A stretch of 64,000 bases of DNA from Candidatus Lindowbacteria bacterium RIFCSPLOWO2_12_FULL_62_27. GTDB taxonomy: Bacteria > Lindowbacteria > 2-12-FULL-62-27. A program made the translations under genes and the position numbers. Positions 35,038-46,347 of the stretch are shown one piece after another. The stretch lies in assembly GCA_001784175.1 (NCBI GenBank), contig MFPR01000006.1, positions 202,226 to 266,225 on the forward strand, read 5' to 3'. The notes beneath the pieces were generated by a model. The model was given only the letters and a program-made list of their open reading frames with translations. It ran no database searches and was not told the DNA's origin. Each line of letters opens with the position of its first letter. Positions within the stretch are counted from its first letter, which is position 1.

Positions 35038-35241
35038 GTGACCAATGGCAAGACATTGAGGCATCTGGTGGCGCCGGCATTTCGCGACCATACCTCAACG
35101 GGTGCGATGGCCGCTGATTTTTTTGCCGACTTCAAGGAGGCCACGGTCGAGCTGCAGCAGATGGTGAAGGGGAAACCGCTTTCAGCAAGGCTGGTTTCCG
35201 AGCATGCGGTGAGACGGCTTCGGGAAAAAATACGAGTCTAG
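35038..35241 (+). CDS. Small protein preceding nuoA
   Basis: A GTG start follows AGGAAGA with good spacing, giving 67 residues (starts MTNGKTLRHLVAPAF). There is no signal peptide or membrane helix; the C-terminal third is basic and helical. It is the first gene after the nuo promoter and 19 bp before nuoA. I do not recognise a family. It may be a leader, an assembly factor or a chance ORF. Confidence 0.5.
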   Translation: MTNGKTLRHLVAPAFRDHTSTGAMAADFFADFKEATVELQQMVKGKPLSARLVSEHAVRRLREKIRV

Positions 35242-35260
35242 CGATCCGCGCGGAAATTCA

Positions 35261-35626
35261 ATGCTTTCTCCCTATCTGCCCATACTGTTTCAACTGATCC
35301 TGGCCGCGGGCTTTGCCTGCGCGCTCCTGGTTCTCACGCACGTGTTTGGCCCGAGGCGGAGCACCGACGTGAAACTTTCGCCCTTCGAGTGCGGCGTCGA
35401 CCTTTTGGACTGCGCGCACCACCGGTTCAGCGTGAAGTTTTATCTCGTCGCGATGCTGTTCATTTTGTTTGACATCGAAGCGATCTTTTTCTACCCGTGG
35501 GCCGTGATCTTCCGCGAGGAGATTTCGCAGGGGTTGCTTTTGCTGTCGGAAATGGGTACGTTTGTGGCGGTGCTTCTGGTCGGATTCATCTTCATCTGGA
35601 GGAAAGGGGTTCTGGAATGGGCGTAG
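35261..35626 (+). CDS. nuoA: NADH:quinone oxidoreductase subunit A
   Basis: The 121-residue protein has three membrane helices, the conserved [20 protein letters not shown] loop and [20 protein letters not shown], both diagnostic of NuoA/ND3. It overlaps nuoB by 10 bp. It is the only membrane-arm subunit of complex I in this window. Confidence 0.95.
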   Translation: MLSPYLPILFQLILAAGFACALLVLTHVFGPRRSTDVKLSPFECGVDLLDCAHHRFSVKFYLVAMLFILFDIEAIFFYPWAVIFREEISQGLLLLSEMGTFVAVLLVGFIFIWRKGVLEWA

Positions 35627-36129
35627 AGTTGATCCGCGGCGACAACTTTGTCACGACGTCTCTGGCCTCGGTCGTGAACTGGGCCCGCAAGTCCTCCCTG
35701 TGGCCGTTTCCGTTCGGCACCGCGTGCTGCGGCATCGAGATGATGGCGGCCCTGGCCTCGAAATTCGACATGGCCCGCTTCGGCGCCGAGGCCGTCCGGT
35801 TCTCGCCCCGGCAGGCCGACCTTCTGATCGTGGCCGGCACCATCTGCAACAAGATGGCGCCGGTCCTCAAGCGCGTGTACGACCAGATGTCGGACCCGAA
35901 ATGGGTCATCGCCATGGGCGCCTGCGCCTCCTGCGGCGGGATTTTCGACAACTACACCGTCGTCCAGGGCATCGACGAGATCATCCCCGTCGACATGTAC
36001 GTCCCCGGCTGTCCGCCGTCGCCCCAGGCGCTCATGTACTCATTTACCCGGATTCAGGATATGGTCCAGCACGGGCGCGGCGCGTCCCTTGCGCCCATGT
36101 CCGAGTCCGTGGTCCCGCTTCCCGTCTGA
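35617..36129 (+). CDS. nuoB: NADH:quinone oxidoreductase subunit B
   Basis: ATG 35617 lies inside the nuoA end. About 170 residues. The N2 4Fe-4S cluster ligands are visible: tandem Cys in [10 protein letters not shown], a third in GACASCGG and a fourth in [10 protein letters not shown]2 is the last cluster before quinone, so this subunit is at the base of the peripheral arm. Confidence 0.96.
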   Translation: MGVELIRGDNFVTTSLASVVNWARKSSLWPFPFGTACCGIEMMAALASKFDMARFGAEAVRFSPRQADLLIVAGTICNKMAPVLKRVYDQMSDPKWVIAMGACASCGGIFDNYTVVQGIDEIIPVDMYVPGCPPSPQALMYSFTRIQDMVQHGRGASLAPMSESVVPLPV

Positions 36130-36149
36130 TCTCATCGAGTTTGTCCGAA

Positions 36150-36659
36150 ATGGATCCGCACGATATCCCCGCCAAACTTGCGGCGCTCCTGCCCGGCCTC
36201 GACTGCGCGCTCGTCGAGTGCGCCGGCCAGTCGACGCTGGAGGTTCCGGCGGCCCGCGTCAAGGACGTGCTGCGAATCCTGCGGGACGATTCGGCCCTGC
36301 GCTTTGACCAGCTTCTGGATCTCACCGCCGTCGATTATCCGGGGCGTGAGTTGCGGTTTGACGTCGTCTACATCCTGGTGTCGACCGCGTACTCGCGCCG
36401 GCTCCGCGTGAAAACGCGCATCGCGGACGGCGGCCCGGCCGGGCCGGCGCTGCCGACGGTGTCGGACCTGTGGCCGTCGGCGAACTGGGGCGAGCGCGAG
36501 TGTTTCGACATGTTCGGGATCCGGTTCGAGGGCCATCCGAACCTCAAGCGCATTCTGAACCCGGACAATTTTTACGGATATCCGCTTCGCAAGACCTACC
36601 CGCTGCGGGGCGAGCGGGACCCGGCCTTTCTCGAGTACAAGGAAACAGAGCCGGCCTGA
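36150..36659 (+). CDS. nuoC: NADH:quinone oxidoreductase subunit C
   Basis: This has 169 residues and the 30-kDa-subunit signature [20 protein letters not shown], followed by [20 protein letters not shown]. It begins 20 bp after nuoB and its stop overlaps nuoD (TGATG). It is a separate gene rather than the NuoCD fusion seen in some bacteria. Confidence 0.95.
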   Translation: MDPHDIPAKLAALLPGLDCALVECAGQSTLEVPAARVKDVLRILRDDSALRFDQLLDLTAVDYPGRELRFDVVYILVSTAYSRRLRVKTRIADGGPAGPALPTVSDLWPSANWGERECFDMFGIRFEGHPNLKRILNPDNFYGYPLRKTYPLRGERDPAFLEYKETEPA

Positions 36660-37855
36660 TGGAAATCACGGACGACACGCTTGAAGACACGCAGATTCTG
36701 ACGATCAATTTCGGGCCCTCGCACCCCGCCACCCACGGGACGCTGCACCTGATCGCCAAACTGGACGGCGAGCGGATCGCCGAAGCCGAACCGATCATCG
36801 GGTACCTGCACCGCGGCAAGGAAAAGATGGGAGAACACCTCAAATACAACCAGTACCTCACCATGACCGACCGCATGAACTACCTGTCACCGGCCTTGAA
36901 CAACATCGGCTGGTGCCTCGCGGTCGAAAAACTCATGGGGGTCGACCCGCCGCCGCGCGCGAAGTGGGTCGAAACGATCGCGTGCGAACTTGCGCGGATC
37001 ATGGACCACATGGTCTGCAACGGCATCAACGCTTTCGATATCGGCGCCGGCACCGTCTTCTTCTACATGTTCCAGCAGCGCGAGGTCATCACGGCCATTT
37101 TCGAGCGCATGACCGGCGCCCGCCTGACCATCACATGGCCAAGAGTCGGCGGCCTGCCCTACGACGTGCCGCCCGACTTCAAGGACCAGGTGCGGGCGTT
37201 CCTGAATGGATTTTATCCGGCGCTGGCCGATTGCGATAATCTCCTCAAGAACAACCGCATTTTCATGGACCGCACCATCGGCGTCTCGCCGATCACGGCC
37301 GACCGCGCGATCAGCCACGGATTCACGGGCCCGTGCCTGCGTGCCACCGGCTTTGAATATGATTTGCGCAAGCGCGAGCCGTATCTGTGCTACGACCAGG
37401 TCGACTTTGACGTCGCGGTCGGCACGAACGGCGACGTCTACGACCGGTTCTTCGTCCGGATGGAGGAATGCCGCCAGAGCGTGCGGATCATCGAGCAGTG
37501 TCTGGCCAAACTGCCGGACGAGGGGCCGTTCGCCGTCGACGACTACCGCGTGGTGTTGCCGCCCAAGGAAAAAGTCTACACCGAAATGGAGGCCATGATC
37601 TTTCATTTCAAACTCGTGATCGACGGCTTGAAGCCCCCGGCCGGCGAAATCTACCGGGGCATCGAAGCGGCGAACGGCGAGCTCGGCTTTTTCATCGTCA
37701 GCGACGGCAGCGGCAAGCCGTACCGGGTGAAAGTCCGCTCGCCCTGTTTTTACATCTACTCGGCCTATCCGGAACTCATCCGGGGCCTGATGATTTCGGA
37801 CACCGTCGCCGTCCTCGGCAGCCTCAACGTCATCGCGGGGGAGCTGGACAGGTGA
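36659..37855 (+). CDS. nuoD: NADH:quinone oxidoreductase subunit D
   Basis: This is 398 residues of the 49-kDa type. NFGPSHPATHGTLHL is the quinone-site loop. GYLHRGKEKMGEHLKYNQYL and VRSPCFYIYSAYPEL are further conserved blocks. It is related to the [NiFe] hydrogenase large subunit but lacks the nickel Cys ligands. Its stop is followed by a 116-bp repeat element and then the nuoEF fusion. Confidence 0.95.
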   Translation: MEITDDTLEDTQILTINFGPSHPATHGTLHLIAKLDGERIAEAEPIIGYLHRGKEKMGEHLKYNQYLTMTDRMNYLSPALNNIGWCLAVEKLMGVDPPPRAKWVETIACELARIMDHMVCNGINAFDIGAGTVFFYMFQQREVITAIFERMTGARLTITWPRVGGLPYDVPPDFKDQVRAFLNGFYPALADCDNLLKNNRIFMDRTIGVSPITADRAISHGFTGPCLRATGFEYDLRKREPYLCYDQVDFDVAVGTNGDVYDRFFVRMEECRQSVRIIEQCLAKLPDEGPFAVDDYRVVLPPKEKVYTEMEAMIFHFKLVIDGLKPPAGEIYRGIEAANGELGFFIVSDGSGKPYRVKVRSPCFYIYSAYPELIRGLMISDTVAVLGSLNVIAGELDR

Positions 37856-37863
37856 TCATTATT

Positions 37864-37979
37864 CACCTCCTCTCCCCCCGAAGGGGGGAGAGGATTGAGG
37901 TGAGGGGGGAGGAGACGGCGCTGACCGCAGCCTGCCACCCTCACCCCAACCCTCTCCCGCCAGAGGCGGGAGAGGGGGA
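37864..37979. repeat. REP-doublet (BIME-like) element between nuoD and nuoEF
   Basis: Two hairpins face each other. The left is CTCTCCCCCC, GAA, GGGGGGAGAG with a tail ATTGAGGTGAGG. The right is CCTCACCCCAA then CTCTCCCGCC, AGA, GGCGGGAGAG. A second copy, nearly identical in both arms, lies at 44080-44194. The 3' arm (GAGAGGGGGA) also supplies the ribosome site of nuoEF. Confidence 0.8.
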
Positions 37980-39832
<1,853 letters not shown>

Positions 39833-39833
<1 letters not shown>

Positions 39834-41356
39834 TGACTGAGAACAAGACGATCACGTTCTTCGTCGACGGCAAGCCCGTGACCGCGCCGGCGGGCGCGAT
39901 GGTCATCCGCGCGGCGCTCGACGCGGGGGCCGTGATTCCGTACTTCTGTTACCATCCCGCCCTCAAACCCGCCGGCCTCTGCCGCATGTGCCTCGTCGAA
40001 ATCGAGGGCTTCCCGAAACTCCAGGCCTCCTGCACGACCCCCGTGACGGAGGGGATGAAAGTCCACACCGACACCGCGCGCGTCGAGCAGGCGCGCAAGG
40101 ACGTCCTCGAGTTTTACCTGCTGAATCATCCGCTCGATTGTCCCATCTGCGACAAGGCCGGGGAGTGCCAGCTTCAGAATTACACCTTCGCCTACGCCCG
40201 GCAGAATTCCCGGTACCGCGAGGGCGAAAAGCGCCGGTACAACTACGAGGACCTCGGGCCCAAACTCTTCCGCGACATGGACCGGTGCGTGCACTGCCTG
40301 CGGTGCGTGCGGTTCTGCGAGGAGATCGTGGGGGACGACAACCTGAGCGTCTTCAAGCGCGGCAACGAAACGGACATCTCGATCTTCGGCAGCGCGGTGG
40401 TCAACGAATACGCGCTCAACATCGCCGAACTCTGCCCCGTCGGCGCACTGGTCTCGAAGGACTTTCTCTACAAGGCGCGCGTGTGGCACCTGAAAAAGAC
40501 CGAGACGGTCTGCGCCTCATGCGCCACGGGCTGCAATATATATATGGAGAGCAAGGACCAGGTTGTCCAGCGCATCACGCCGAGGGTCAACCCGGAGGTC
40601 AACGACCACTGGATCTGCGATTTCGGCCGGCTGAACTTCAAGCACATCAACAGTTCCCAGCGCATCCACGAGTCGACCCGGCTGGAGGACGGCGTGCCGC
40701 AGGTGCTGGAAATGGACGACGCCGTCCGGCGGCTGGCCGGCATCCTCGCGGGCGCCCCGGCCGACCGGCTGGGTCTTCTGATCACGCCGGAGGCGACCAA
40801 CGAGGAGATTTTCGAGTTTCGGCGCCTGGCCGAGCAGGTCCTCAAATGTCCGCATCATGCGTACGGTCTGGTTCCGCCCGAGGAAGGCAAACTCGATTTC
40901 TTGCGCAGCCGAGACAAATTCCCCAACTCAGCCGGCGCCCGGCGGCTCGGCGGCCTCTCCGGGCTGGGCTTTGACGGACTCAGGATTCTGGAAATGGCCG
41001 AGAAGGGCGAACTTGAAGTTTTGTTGATGATCTACCCGCACAGCGTGTCAAAGCATCCGGGCGGCGAGGCCTTCTTGGGGCGGCTGGCCGCCGCGCTCGC
41101 GCAGGTTCAGACCTCGGTCGTGATCGATTATCTGCAGAGCAAGGTGTCCGGCGCCGCCACCATGATCATCCCGGGCCTGACGCACGCCGAAAAAAACGGC
41201 ACGATGGACAATTCAAAAGGGATCACCCAGAAACTTCGCCGCGCCATTTTCCCGTCGCCGGACCAACTCAGCGAGCAGGAGATGCTGATCCGCGTCTCGA
41301 CAGCGCTCGTCGAAAAAAGAGCGGGGGTTACTTTGTCTGCGTCTGACCCGCGCTGA
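39833..41356 (+). CDS. nuoG: NADH dehydrogenase subunit G, short form
   Basis: This 507-residue protein is shorter than the usual 680-900. It retains the N-terminal 2Fe-2S domain (YFCYHPALKPAGLCRMCLVE), the His-Cys3 cluster motif HPLDCPICDKAGECQLQ, the 4Fe-4S motif RCVHCLRCVRFCEE and CASCATGCN. The molybdopterin-like domain (about residues 215-500) is abbreviated. It is the last nuo gene here, with no nuoH to nuoN after it, and its end overlaps the NDH-2 gene by 29 bp in convergent orientation. Confidence 0.9.
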
Positions 41357-42947
41357 GCCGTTCCTGCATTTTTTTCTGAAAGCTCGCCTTGAAATCCGGC
41401 AGGTTGGCCGCCAGCGCGCCGAATTCCTGTTTGCGCAGGCACAGAAGGTCCATCGACTCGGCGCACCGGACCGTCGCCCGGCGGGTCGTCTGGCCGAGGA
41501 TGGCCATCTCGCCGAAATACTCGCCGGGTCCCAGGGCCGCGAGAATTTTTTCCCCGCCGCCGTCCGGCAGGACCACTTCGGCCTTCCCTGAGAGCACGAT
41601 GTAGATCTGGTCGCCGATATCGCCCTGGCGGAACACCTCTTCGCCGGGCTCGTAGTGTTCCTGCTTGATCGCGCCCGCGCCGAACACCTTGAGCTGGACG
41701 AGATCGGGCGGGAAGAAGAAGTCGAGGAACCAGGCCATGGCCACTTTGACCTTGCGGTCCAGACCCGGCAGTTTGGAAAGATAGATGACGCGCCAGAAGA
41801 GCCATGCGAGGATTCCCGAAAACCGGAAATTCACAATCTCCGCCACGCCGCTCTGATGGCCGAGAGAACACATTTTTCCCAGACCCGTGAACGCAAATTG
41901 CTTTTTCTCCCCCTCGGACCGGATGGCCCGGACGATGTTGTGGGCCGCAACAACCGCCTGCCTCATCCCGAACTGCGCCGTCGGCGGGCAGAAGCCCTTG
42001 CCGCTCGGATGCGGCACGACGGCGCAATCCCCGAGCGCCCAGACGTGGTCGGACCCCTCGACCTGCAGGTCCAGTCCGGCCTTGATGTGGCCCCGGTCTT
42101 TGGGCAGGTCCAGCTTCTCGACGATGGGGTTGGGCGAGGCCGGCACGGTTGAGATGAGGGTCCGGGTGGGAATGCGCTCTCCGGACTGCAGGATCGCCTC
42201 GGTTTTGGTGGCGGCCACGAGCCGGGTATTCATCCGGAACTCCACGCCGCGCTTCTCCATCACTCGCTGGGCAAACCGCCCGAGTTTCTCCTCCACCTCC
42301 GGCAGGATTCGGTCCTGGGAGTGCAGGAGGATCACGCGGATGTCGGACGGCGCCACGGCATCATAGTGTTTGTCCGCGATGAGTTTCACAAAATCGTTGA
42401 GGTCCGCCGCGCACTCGACGCCCGAAAACCCGCCGCCGGCGATCACGAAGGTCAGAAGTTCCTGTCGGAGTTTCGGGTCCTCCTCGATGTCGGCCTCCTC
42501 GACGGCGCGGATGGCGTGGTTGCGGATGTAGAGGGCGTCCCCGAGGTTTTTAAACGGGATCGCGTGTTCGGGCATCCCGGCCATGCCTTTGAAGTGCGTG
42601 ACCTTCCCGAGCGCGACGACCAGGTAGTCATAGGGCACGATATGCGGCCGGGGAACGAACCCGGGGGACGTGCGAATGGTCTTGTTTTTGAGGTCAACCT
42701 CCTCGACGTCGCGGATGTGGAGCTTGGTTTTTTTCAGAAGGCGGACCAGGGGCGTCACCGCATCCATGATCCCGATGCTGCCGGAGATGACCTCGGCCAG
42801 CATCGGCTGGAAGACAAAATAGTTCTCGTGGTTGATGAGATGGATTTCAAAATCGTCCTTGTAGCGGAGGGCCTTCTCCAGAGTCATGGCTGCGTACACG
42901 CCGCCGAAGCCCCCGCCCAGAATCGCAACTCGCTTTCGTCCGCCCAT
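41328..42947 (-). CDS. ndh: Type II NADH dehydrogenase with C-terminal cyclic-nucleotide-binding domain
   Basis: Residues 1-370 are a two-dinucleotide-fold flavoprotein: VAILGGGFGGVYAAMTLEKA for FAD, VIAGGGFSGVECAADLNDF for NADH and HVWALGDCAVVPHP. A hydrophobic patch around residues 376-420 (WLFWRVIYLSKLPG) matches the membrane anchor of NDH-2. Residues 425-525 are a cNMP/Crp-type cup (VFRQGDIGDQIYIVLSGKAE, then LGPGEYFGEMAILGQTTRRA) with the phosphate-binding cassette. NDH-2 passes electrons to quinone without pumping protons; the added cup would allow control by a nucleotide. It is divergent from the Rieske block. Confidence 0.9.
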   Translation of the reverse strand: MGGRKRVAILGGGFGGVYAAMTLEKALRYKDDFEIHLINHENYFVFQPMLAEVISGSIGIMDAVTPLVRLLKKTKLHIRDVEEVDLKNKTIRTSPGFVPRPHIVPYDYLVVALGKVTHFKGMAGMPEHAIPFKNLGDALYIRNHAIRAVEEADIEEDPKLRQELLTFVIAGGGFSGVECAADLNDFVKLIADKHYDAVAPSDIRVILLHSQDRILPEVEEKLGRFAQRVMEKRGVEFRMNTRLVAATKTEAILQSGERIPTRTLISTVPASPNPIVEKLDLPKDRGHIKAGLDLQVEGSDHVWALGDCAVVPHPSGKGFCPPTAQFGMRQAVVAAHNIVRAIRSEGEKKQFAFTGLGKMCSLGHQSGVAEIVNFRFSGILAWLFWRVIYLSKLPGLDRKVKVAMAWFLDFFFPPDLVQLKVFGAGAIKQEHYEPGEEVFRQGDIGDQIYIVLSGKAEVVLPDGGGEKILAALGPGEYFGEMAILGQTTRRATVRCAESMDLLCLRKQEFGALAANLPDFKASFQKKMQERLSAGQTQTK

Positions 42948-42991
42948 TGGCGGGAAGCATACCTAAAAAAGTCAAAAAAACAACTTGCTTT

Positions 42992-43007
42992 GCAACAATC
43001 TTGTTGC
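42992..43007. promoter_or_regulatory. Palindromic operator candidate between ndh and the bc-type block
   Basis: GCAACA, ATCT, TGTTGC is a perfect 6-bp inverted repeat in the 121-bp divergent gap. An AT-rich segment lies on its ndh side. It could be a shared operator for a redox regulator, but I cannot assign it. Confidence 0.4.
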
Positions 43008-43068
43008 TAACGTCGCCCCCTATGGGACGGGCCGTGGACGGTTGTGTCTGCGAGTACGGGGGGAGGTC

Positions 43069-44049
43069 GTGAGCGGCGGCATCTGGATTCCGGAAACGCC
43101 GCCGATTCCTCTGCCAATCTGGCCGGCGTTTCTTCTGGTCATCGGCCTCGTCACGCTTGCCGTGCATTTCATGCTGATCCAATCCACGCTCGCCAGTGTC
43201 CTCGTCGCGGGCCTGTCGCGCGACCATGCGCAGGTGGTTCTGGCGCGCGCGCCGATCCTGGTGGCGTTCTTGATCAATTTCGGTATCCCGCCGCTCCTCG
43301 TGGTTCAGGCGCTCTACGGTTCCTTTTTCTATTCCGGCTCGATCCTCATCGCGGGCCCGTGGCTGGCGGTGGTGTTTCTGCTCATGGGGTCCTACGCGCT
43401 CGTGTATTTCGCGCGATACACCAGCCGGCTCGATTATTCGCGCTGGGCGAGCCTTCTCTCCGCGGCCGGCATCCTGACGATCGCCTTCATTTACTCCAAC
43501 GTCATGTCCTGGATGATCCATCCGGGCGCATGGGGCGAAGCCTATCAGTCGGCCGGATCGCACTGGTATCCCCGGACGGCCGAGGCGACCCTGCGCTGGG
43601 CGTGGATTCTGGGGCCGGCGCTCTGCTGGATGGGCTATTTCTGGCCGGCGCGATTCCGGCCGTTGTTTTTCACGGGTCTCATCGTGAGCGGCGTGGCGTT
43701 TGCGGGTCTGCTCTCCGTCGCGCAGTATCCGTTGACGGGCGGTCAGAAATTATATCAGTGGGCGGCCCTGGGCATTCTGGCGGTGGTCGGCGTGGCGGGC
43801 GTCGACGCCGGCGGGAAGCTTCGGTGTCAAGTGATGCCGATCGTCGCGCTGGCGCTGGACGCCGCGTCGAAGGTCCTGACGCGGCACTGGATCCGGGAAT
43901 CGCAGATCCGCGACCTGCACAACATCTGGACGCTGCCGGTGCAGATCCAGCCGTCGGTCGTGGCCGTCACGATCGGGTCTCTCGTGTTGTTTGTGGGCTT
44001 GGGCCTCTGGATGTGGAACGTCGTCCGGAAGGAAGGCGTGGCGCTCTAG
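43069..44049 (+). CDS. Polytopic membrane protein of the quinol-oxidising block
   Basis: GTG 43069 after GGGGGGAGG gives about 326 residues; the frame is open further upstream, but that part is polar. Eight or so membrane helices are seen, with conserved-looking His (LAVHFMLIQSTL, MIHPGAWGEAY) that could bind heme. It resembles the CydA-like membrane proteins that accompany Rieske/cytochrome b clusters in some bacteria, and may pair with the CydA-like protein at 48513. It is the first gene of the block. The family assignment is tentative. Confidence 0.6.
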   Translation: MSGGIWIPETPPIPLPIWPAFLLVIGLVTLAVHFMLIQSTLASVLVAGLSRDHAQVVLARAPILVAFLINFGIPPLLVVQALYGSFFYSGSILIAGPWLAVVFLLMGSYALVYFARYTSRLDYSRWASLLSAAGILTIAFIYSNVMSWMIHPGAWGEAYQSAGSHWYPRTAEATLRWAWILGPALCWMGYFWPARFRPLFFTGLIVSGVAFAGLLSVAQYPLTGGQKLYQWAALGILAVVGVAGVDAGGKLRCQVMPIVALALDAASKVLTRHWIRESQIRDLHNIWTLPVQIQPSVVAVTIGSLVLFVGLGLWMWNVVRKEGVAL

Positions 44050-44079
44050 GTATGGATGGCCGAGCTATAACTACTCACC

Positions 44080-44194
44080 TCCTCTCCCCCCGGAGGGGGG
44101 AGAGGATTGAGGTGAGGGGGGCGGGGGGCCGCGCCGGAAGTCTGCCACCCTCACCCCAACCCTCTCCCGCCAGAGGCGGGAGAGGGGGGGGCGG
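44080..44194. repeat. REP-doublet (BIME-like) element upstream of the Rieske gene
   Basis: This has the same two facing hairpins as at 37864-37979: CTCTCCCCCC, GGA, GGGGGGAGAG with ATTGAGGTGAGG, and CCTCACCCCAA with CTCTCCCGCC, AGA, GGCGGGAGAG. The linker between the arms is diverged; the arms are nearly identical. It lies between the membrane protein and the Rieske gene. Confidence 0.8.
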
Positions 44195-44202
44195 GGAGGA
44201 AC

Positions 44203-44631
44203 ATGGACCGCCGAAAATGGATCGACTGGGCGATCAAGGGCATCACCGGACTCTACGGCATGGCCATCGCCTATCCGCTCGTGCGGTTCCTCCACAGCGG
44301 CGAGGGCGAAGCGGAGGAGAAGGTCACGCAGATCAAGCTGGAGAAAAACGTGGTGCCGGAGCCCGGCACGTCCAAGATTTTCAAATTCGGATCCAAACCC
44401 GCCATCATCATCAAACGCCCGGACGGCGCCGTCCACGCGCTCTTGGCGACCTGCAGCCACCTCGGCTGCACGGTCGATTACGACAAGAAGGAAGACAAAA
44501 TCGCCTGCGCCTGTCACGGCGGCCGCTACGACGCCTCCACCGGCGCCAACATCTCCGGCCCCCCGCCCGCGCCGCTCAAGCCGCTGAAGCTGGAAGAAAA
44601 GGACGACGGTTATTACGTCGGGGTGGTGTGA
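44203..44631 (+). CDS. Rieske 2Fe-2S protein
   Basis: The 142-residue protein has an N-terminal membrane anchor (IKGITGLYGMAIAYPLVRFL) and the Rieske box pair CSHLGCTV and CACHGGRYD, each giving one Cys and one His ligand. It moves electrons from quinol at a bc-type complex to a c-type cytochrome. In the usual order cytochrome b follows directly, but here two unrelated exported genes intervene before cytochrome b at 47432. Confidence 0.94.
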   Translation: MDRRKWIDWAIKGITGLYGMAIAYPLVRFLHSGEGEAEEKVTQIKLEKNVVPEPGTSKIFKFGSKPAIIIKRPDGAVHALLATCSHLGCTVDYDKKEDKIACACHGGRYDASTGANISGPPPAPLKPLKLEEKDDGYYVGVV

Positions 44632-44637
44632 GACGGG

Positions 44638-46347
44638 ATGAACATAGCCACATTCGTTGCGTTGAAGTGGCGATTCCCTGTGGTCTTGCCACAGGGTCTC
44701 CTTGGATCGGCCATCTGGCGTATTCTGGGGCTGTCGGTTTCCTTGATTATATTTCTTATCGCAGTACCTCTCACGTGGGCGGCACATCGGATTGTCGGAG
44801 GCGCACCAGTGGGCCTCATTGAACACAATTGTGACCTCTCCATCAAAACGGGCGATGTCGATACCGCAGCGGCCGATGAAATATCGTCCTATCTTATTGC
44901 CGGCGATTGGACATTCTCGTTTGTCCGTACAGGGGAACTCCTCAAGCGGATATCAAAAACAATCAATCCGGGGCTAAACCCCTATACATTCGATTGGACG
45001 CCGACCCCGCCTGCGACATTTCCGGAGGCGTGTGCGTTTAAGGGGGCGATCGTTGGGATCCAAATTGGCGACCGGTTTAGGTTTGGCGGGCCGTGTGTGG
45101 TGGATGCGAATGTGCTTGAAGAATATCCGCTCTATTTGATCATGCCGACGGCCAGCGGAGACGTCGTTGAGGAGTTTCCGCTATTTGGTGAAATTTTGTC
45201 CAACGGAAGCGAACTCTATGTCAGAAAAGAATCCGCGCCGGGAGTCTTTACGCCGCATCGGTTCAACATTGGAGGTGACGCGCTCATTACAACCGGAGCA
45301 TTTGGGCACGGGTTGAGCGGACCCGGCGAATTCGACGATCCTAGCCAGTTCAATCCTGTTGCCTTGATGTTTTTGGATCCGGGATTGTACGAGGTCGAAC
45401 TCGTCTGGTATATGCCGAAGCCTCCTACGTTCGTGGGCAAAGAGAAAATCAGCAGCGAAATCAAGCTGATCGACGTTCAAGTAAACCGCACGCCTTTGCA
45501 GGTGGTCCCTGAAGAAGCCAGAGAAGTAACGTACACCATCAACCCCAAAATCGATGCGCATCTAAACAGGCTGGCTTTTTTGGTCGAGCGCCGGAAGGGA
45601 AGCGGGGGACATGATCGCGAGCACCACACGCCGTCGTTGCCGGAAACACCGGAATGGGAAGTGATGGATGGAACACAGGACAACACGAACACACATCCCA
45701 CAGGCACGGTGGAAAGCCCGCTTATCGTTTCACGGCAGAGCACAGGTACGAAGAAATATCAAGCAAGCAAATTTGGGGGTCTGGAGCGGGCCAGAATTTT
45801 TGGAGTGCCGCCCAGTTTCCCATCCGTGTCTACTCAAAAGGACCTAAAGGACGAACTCGACCGTCAGAAAGGTCAAGTCTGCCAATTGGGATCCGTCGAG
45901 ATCGAGGTTAAGGTGCCGGACCTCGAATTACTGCCGGATGCGCCGGACCCGGATGATTACGAAAAGATTGGTGGTACTCCCGAACACCTTGGCCCACCAT
46001 CATCGACAACGGACAATAACCACTGGGGGAAGCCCAGTGTAATTCAGGCTTTAAAGGACATAGCTGCCGCTTACGATCTGATCCCCTTCTTGGGACCAAT
46101 TAAATATAATGACATTAGCCTGCCGTGGGGTGGTGGTTTCGATGTGGACGGAAATTGGGGAGCAGATTTGGCGGCAAGCAATCACAGCGGCCATCGCATA
46201 GGGAAGGCCGCCGATGTACGATCCGACCCACCCAATTCTGATGGAATTTCATTGAGTGGACCGTTGGCATGGTCGCTCAAGGGTATCGTGAGTTACTACG
46301 GCGGAGAAGCAAAAGATCATGGCAATCACTGGCATCTGAAATTCTAA
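44638..46347 (+). CDS. Exported protein with C-terminal M15-peptidase-like motif
   Basis: This 569-residue protein has one N-terminal membrane segment or signal (ILGLSVSLIIFLIAVPLTWA). Residues 60-400 are a large domain I do not recognise. The C-terminal about 100 residues contain SGHRIGKAADV, which fits the SxHxxGxAxDV zinc motif of D-Ala-D-Ala carboxypeptidase-like M15 enzymes, and end in HGNHWHLKF, supplying the last His. This suggests a zinc hydrolase acting on peptidoglycan or another envelope polymer. Its base composition is more AT-rich than that of the respiratory genes on both sides. The next gene starts by a one-base overlap with its stop. Confidence 0.65.
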   Translation: MNIATFVALKWRFPVVLPQGLLGSAIWRILGLSVSLIIFLIAVPLTWAAHRIVGGAPVGLIEHNCDLSIKTGDVDTAAADEISSYLIAGDWTFSFVRTGELLKRISKTINPGLNPYTFDWTPTPPATFPEACAFKGAIVGIQIGDRFRFGGPCVVDANVLEEYPLYLIMPTASGDVVEEFPLFGEILSNGSELYVRKESAPGVFTPHRFNIGGDALITTGAFGHGLSGPGEFDDPSQFNPVALMFLDPGLYEVELVWYMPKPPTFVGKEKISSEIKLIDVQVNRTPLQVVPEEAREVTYTINPKIDAHLNRLAFLVERRKGSGGHDREHHTPSLPETPEWEVMDGTQDNTNTHPTGTVESPLIVSRQSTGTKKYQASKFGGLERARIFGVPPSFPSVSTQKDLKDELDRQKGQVCQLGSVEIEVKVPDLELLPDAPDPDDYEKIGGTPEHLGPPSSTTDNNHWGKPSVIQALKDIAAAYDLIPFLGPIKYNDISLPWGGGFDVDGNWGADLAASNHSGHRIGKAADVRSDPPNSDGISLSGPLAWSLKGIVSYYGGEAKDHGNHWHLKF

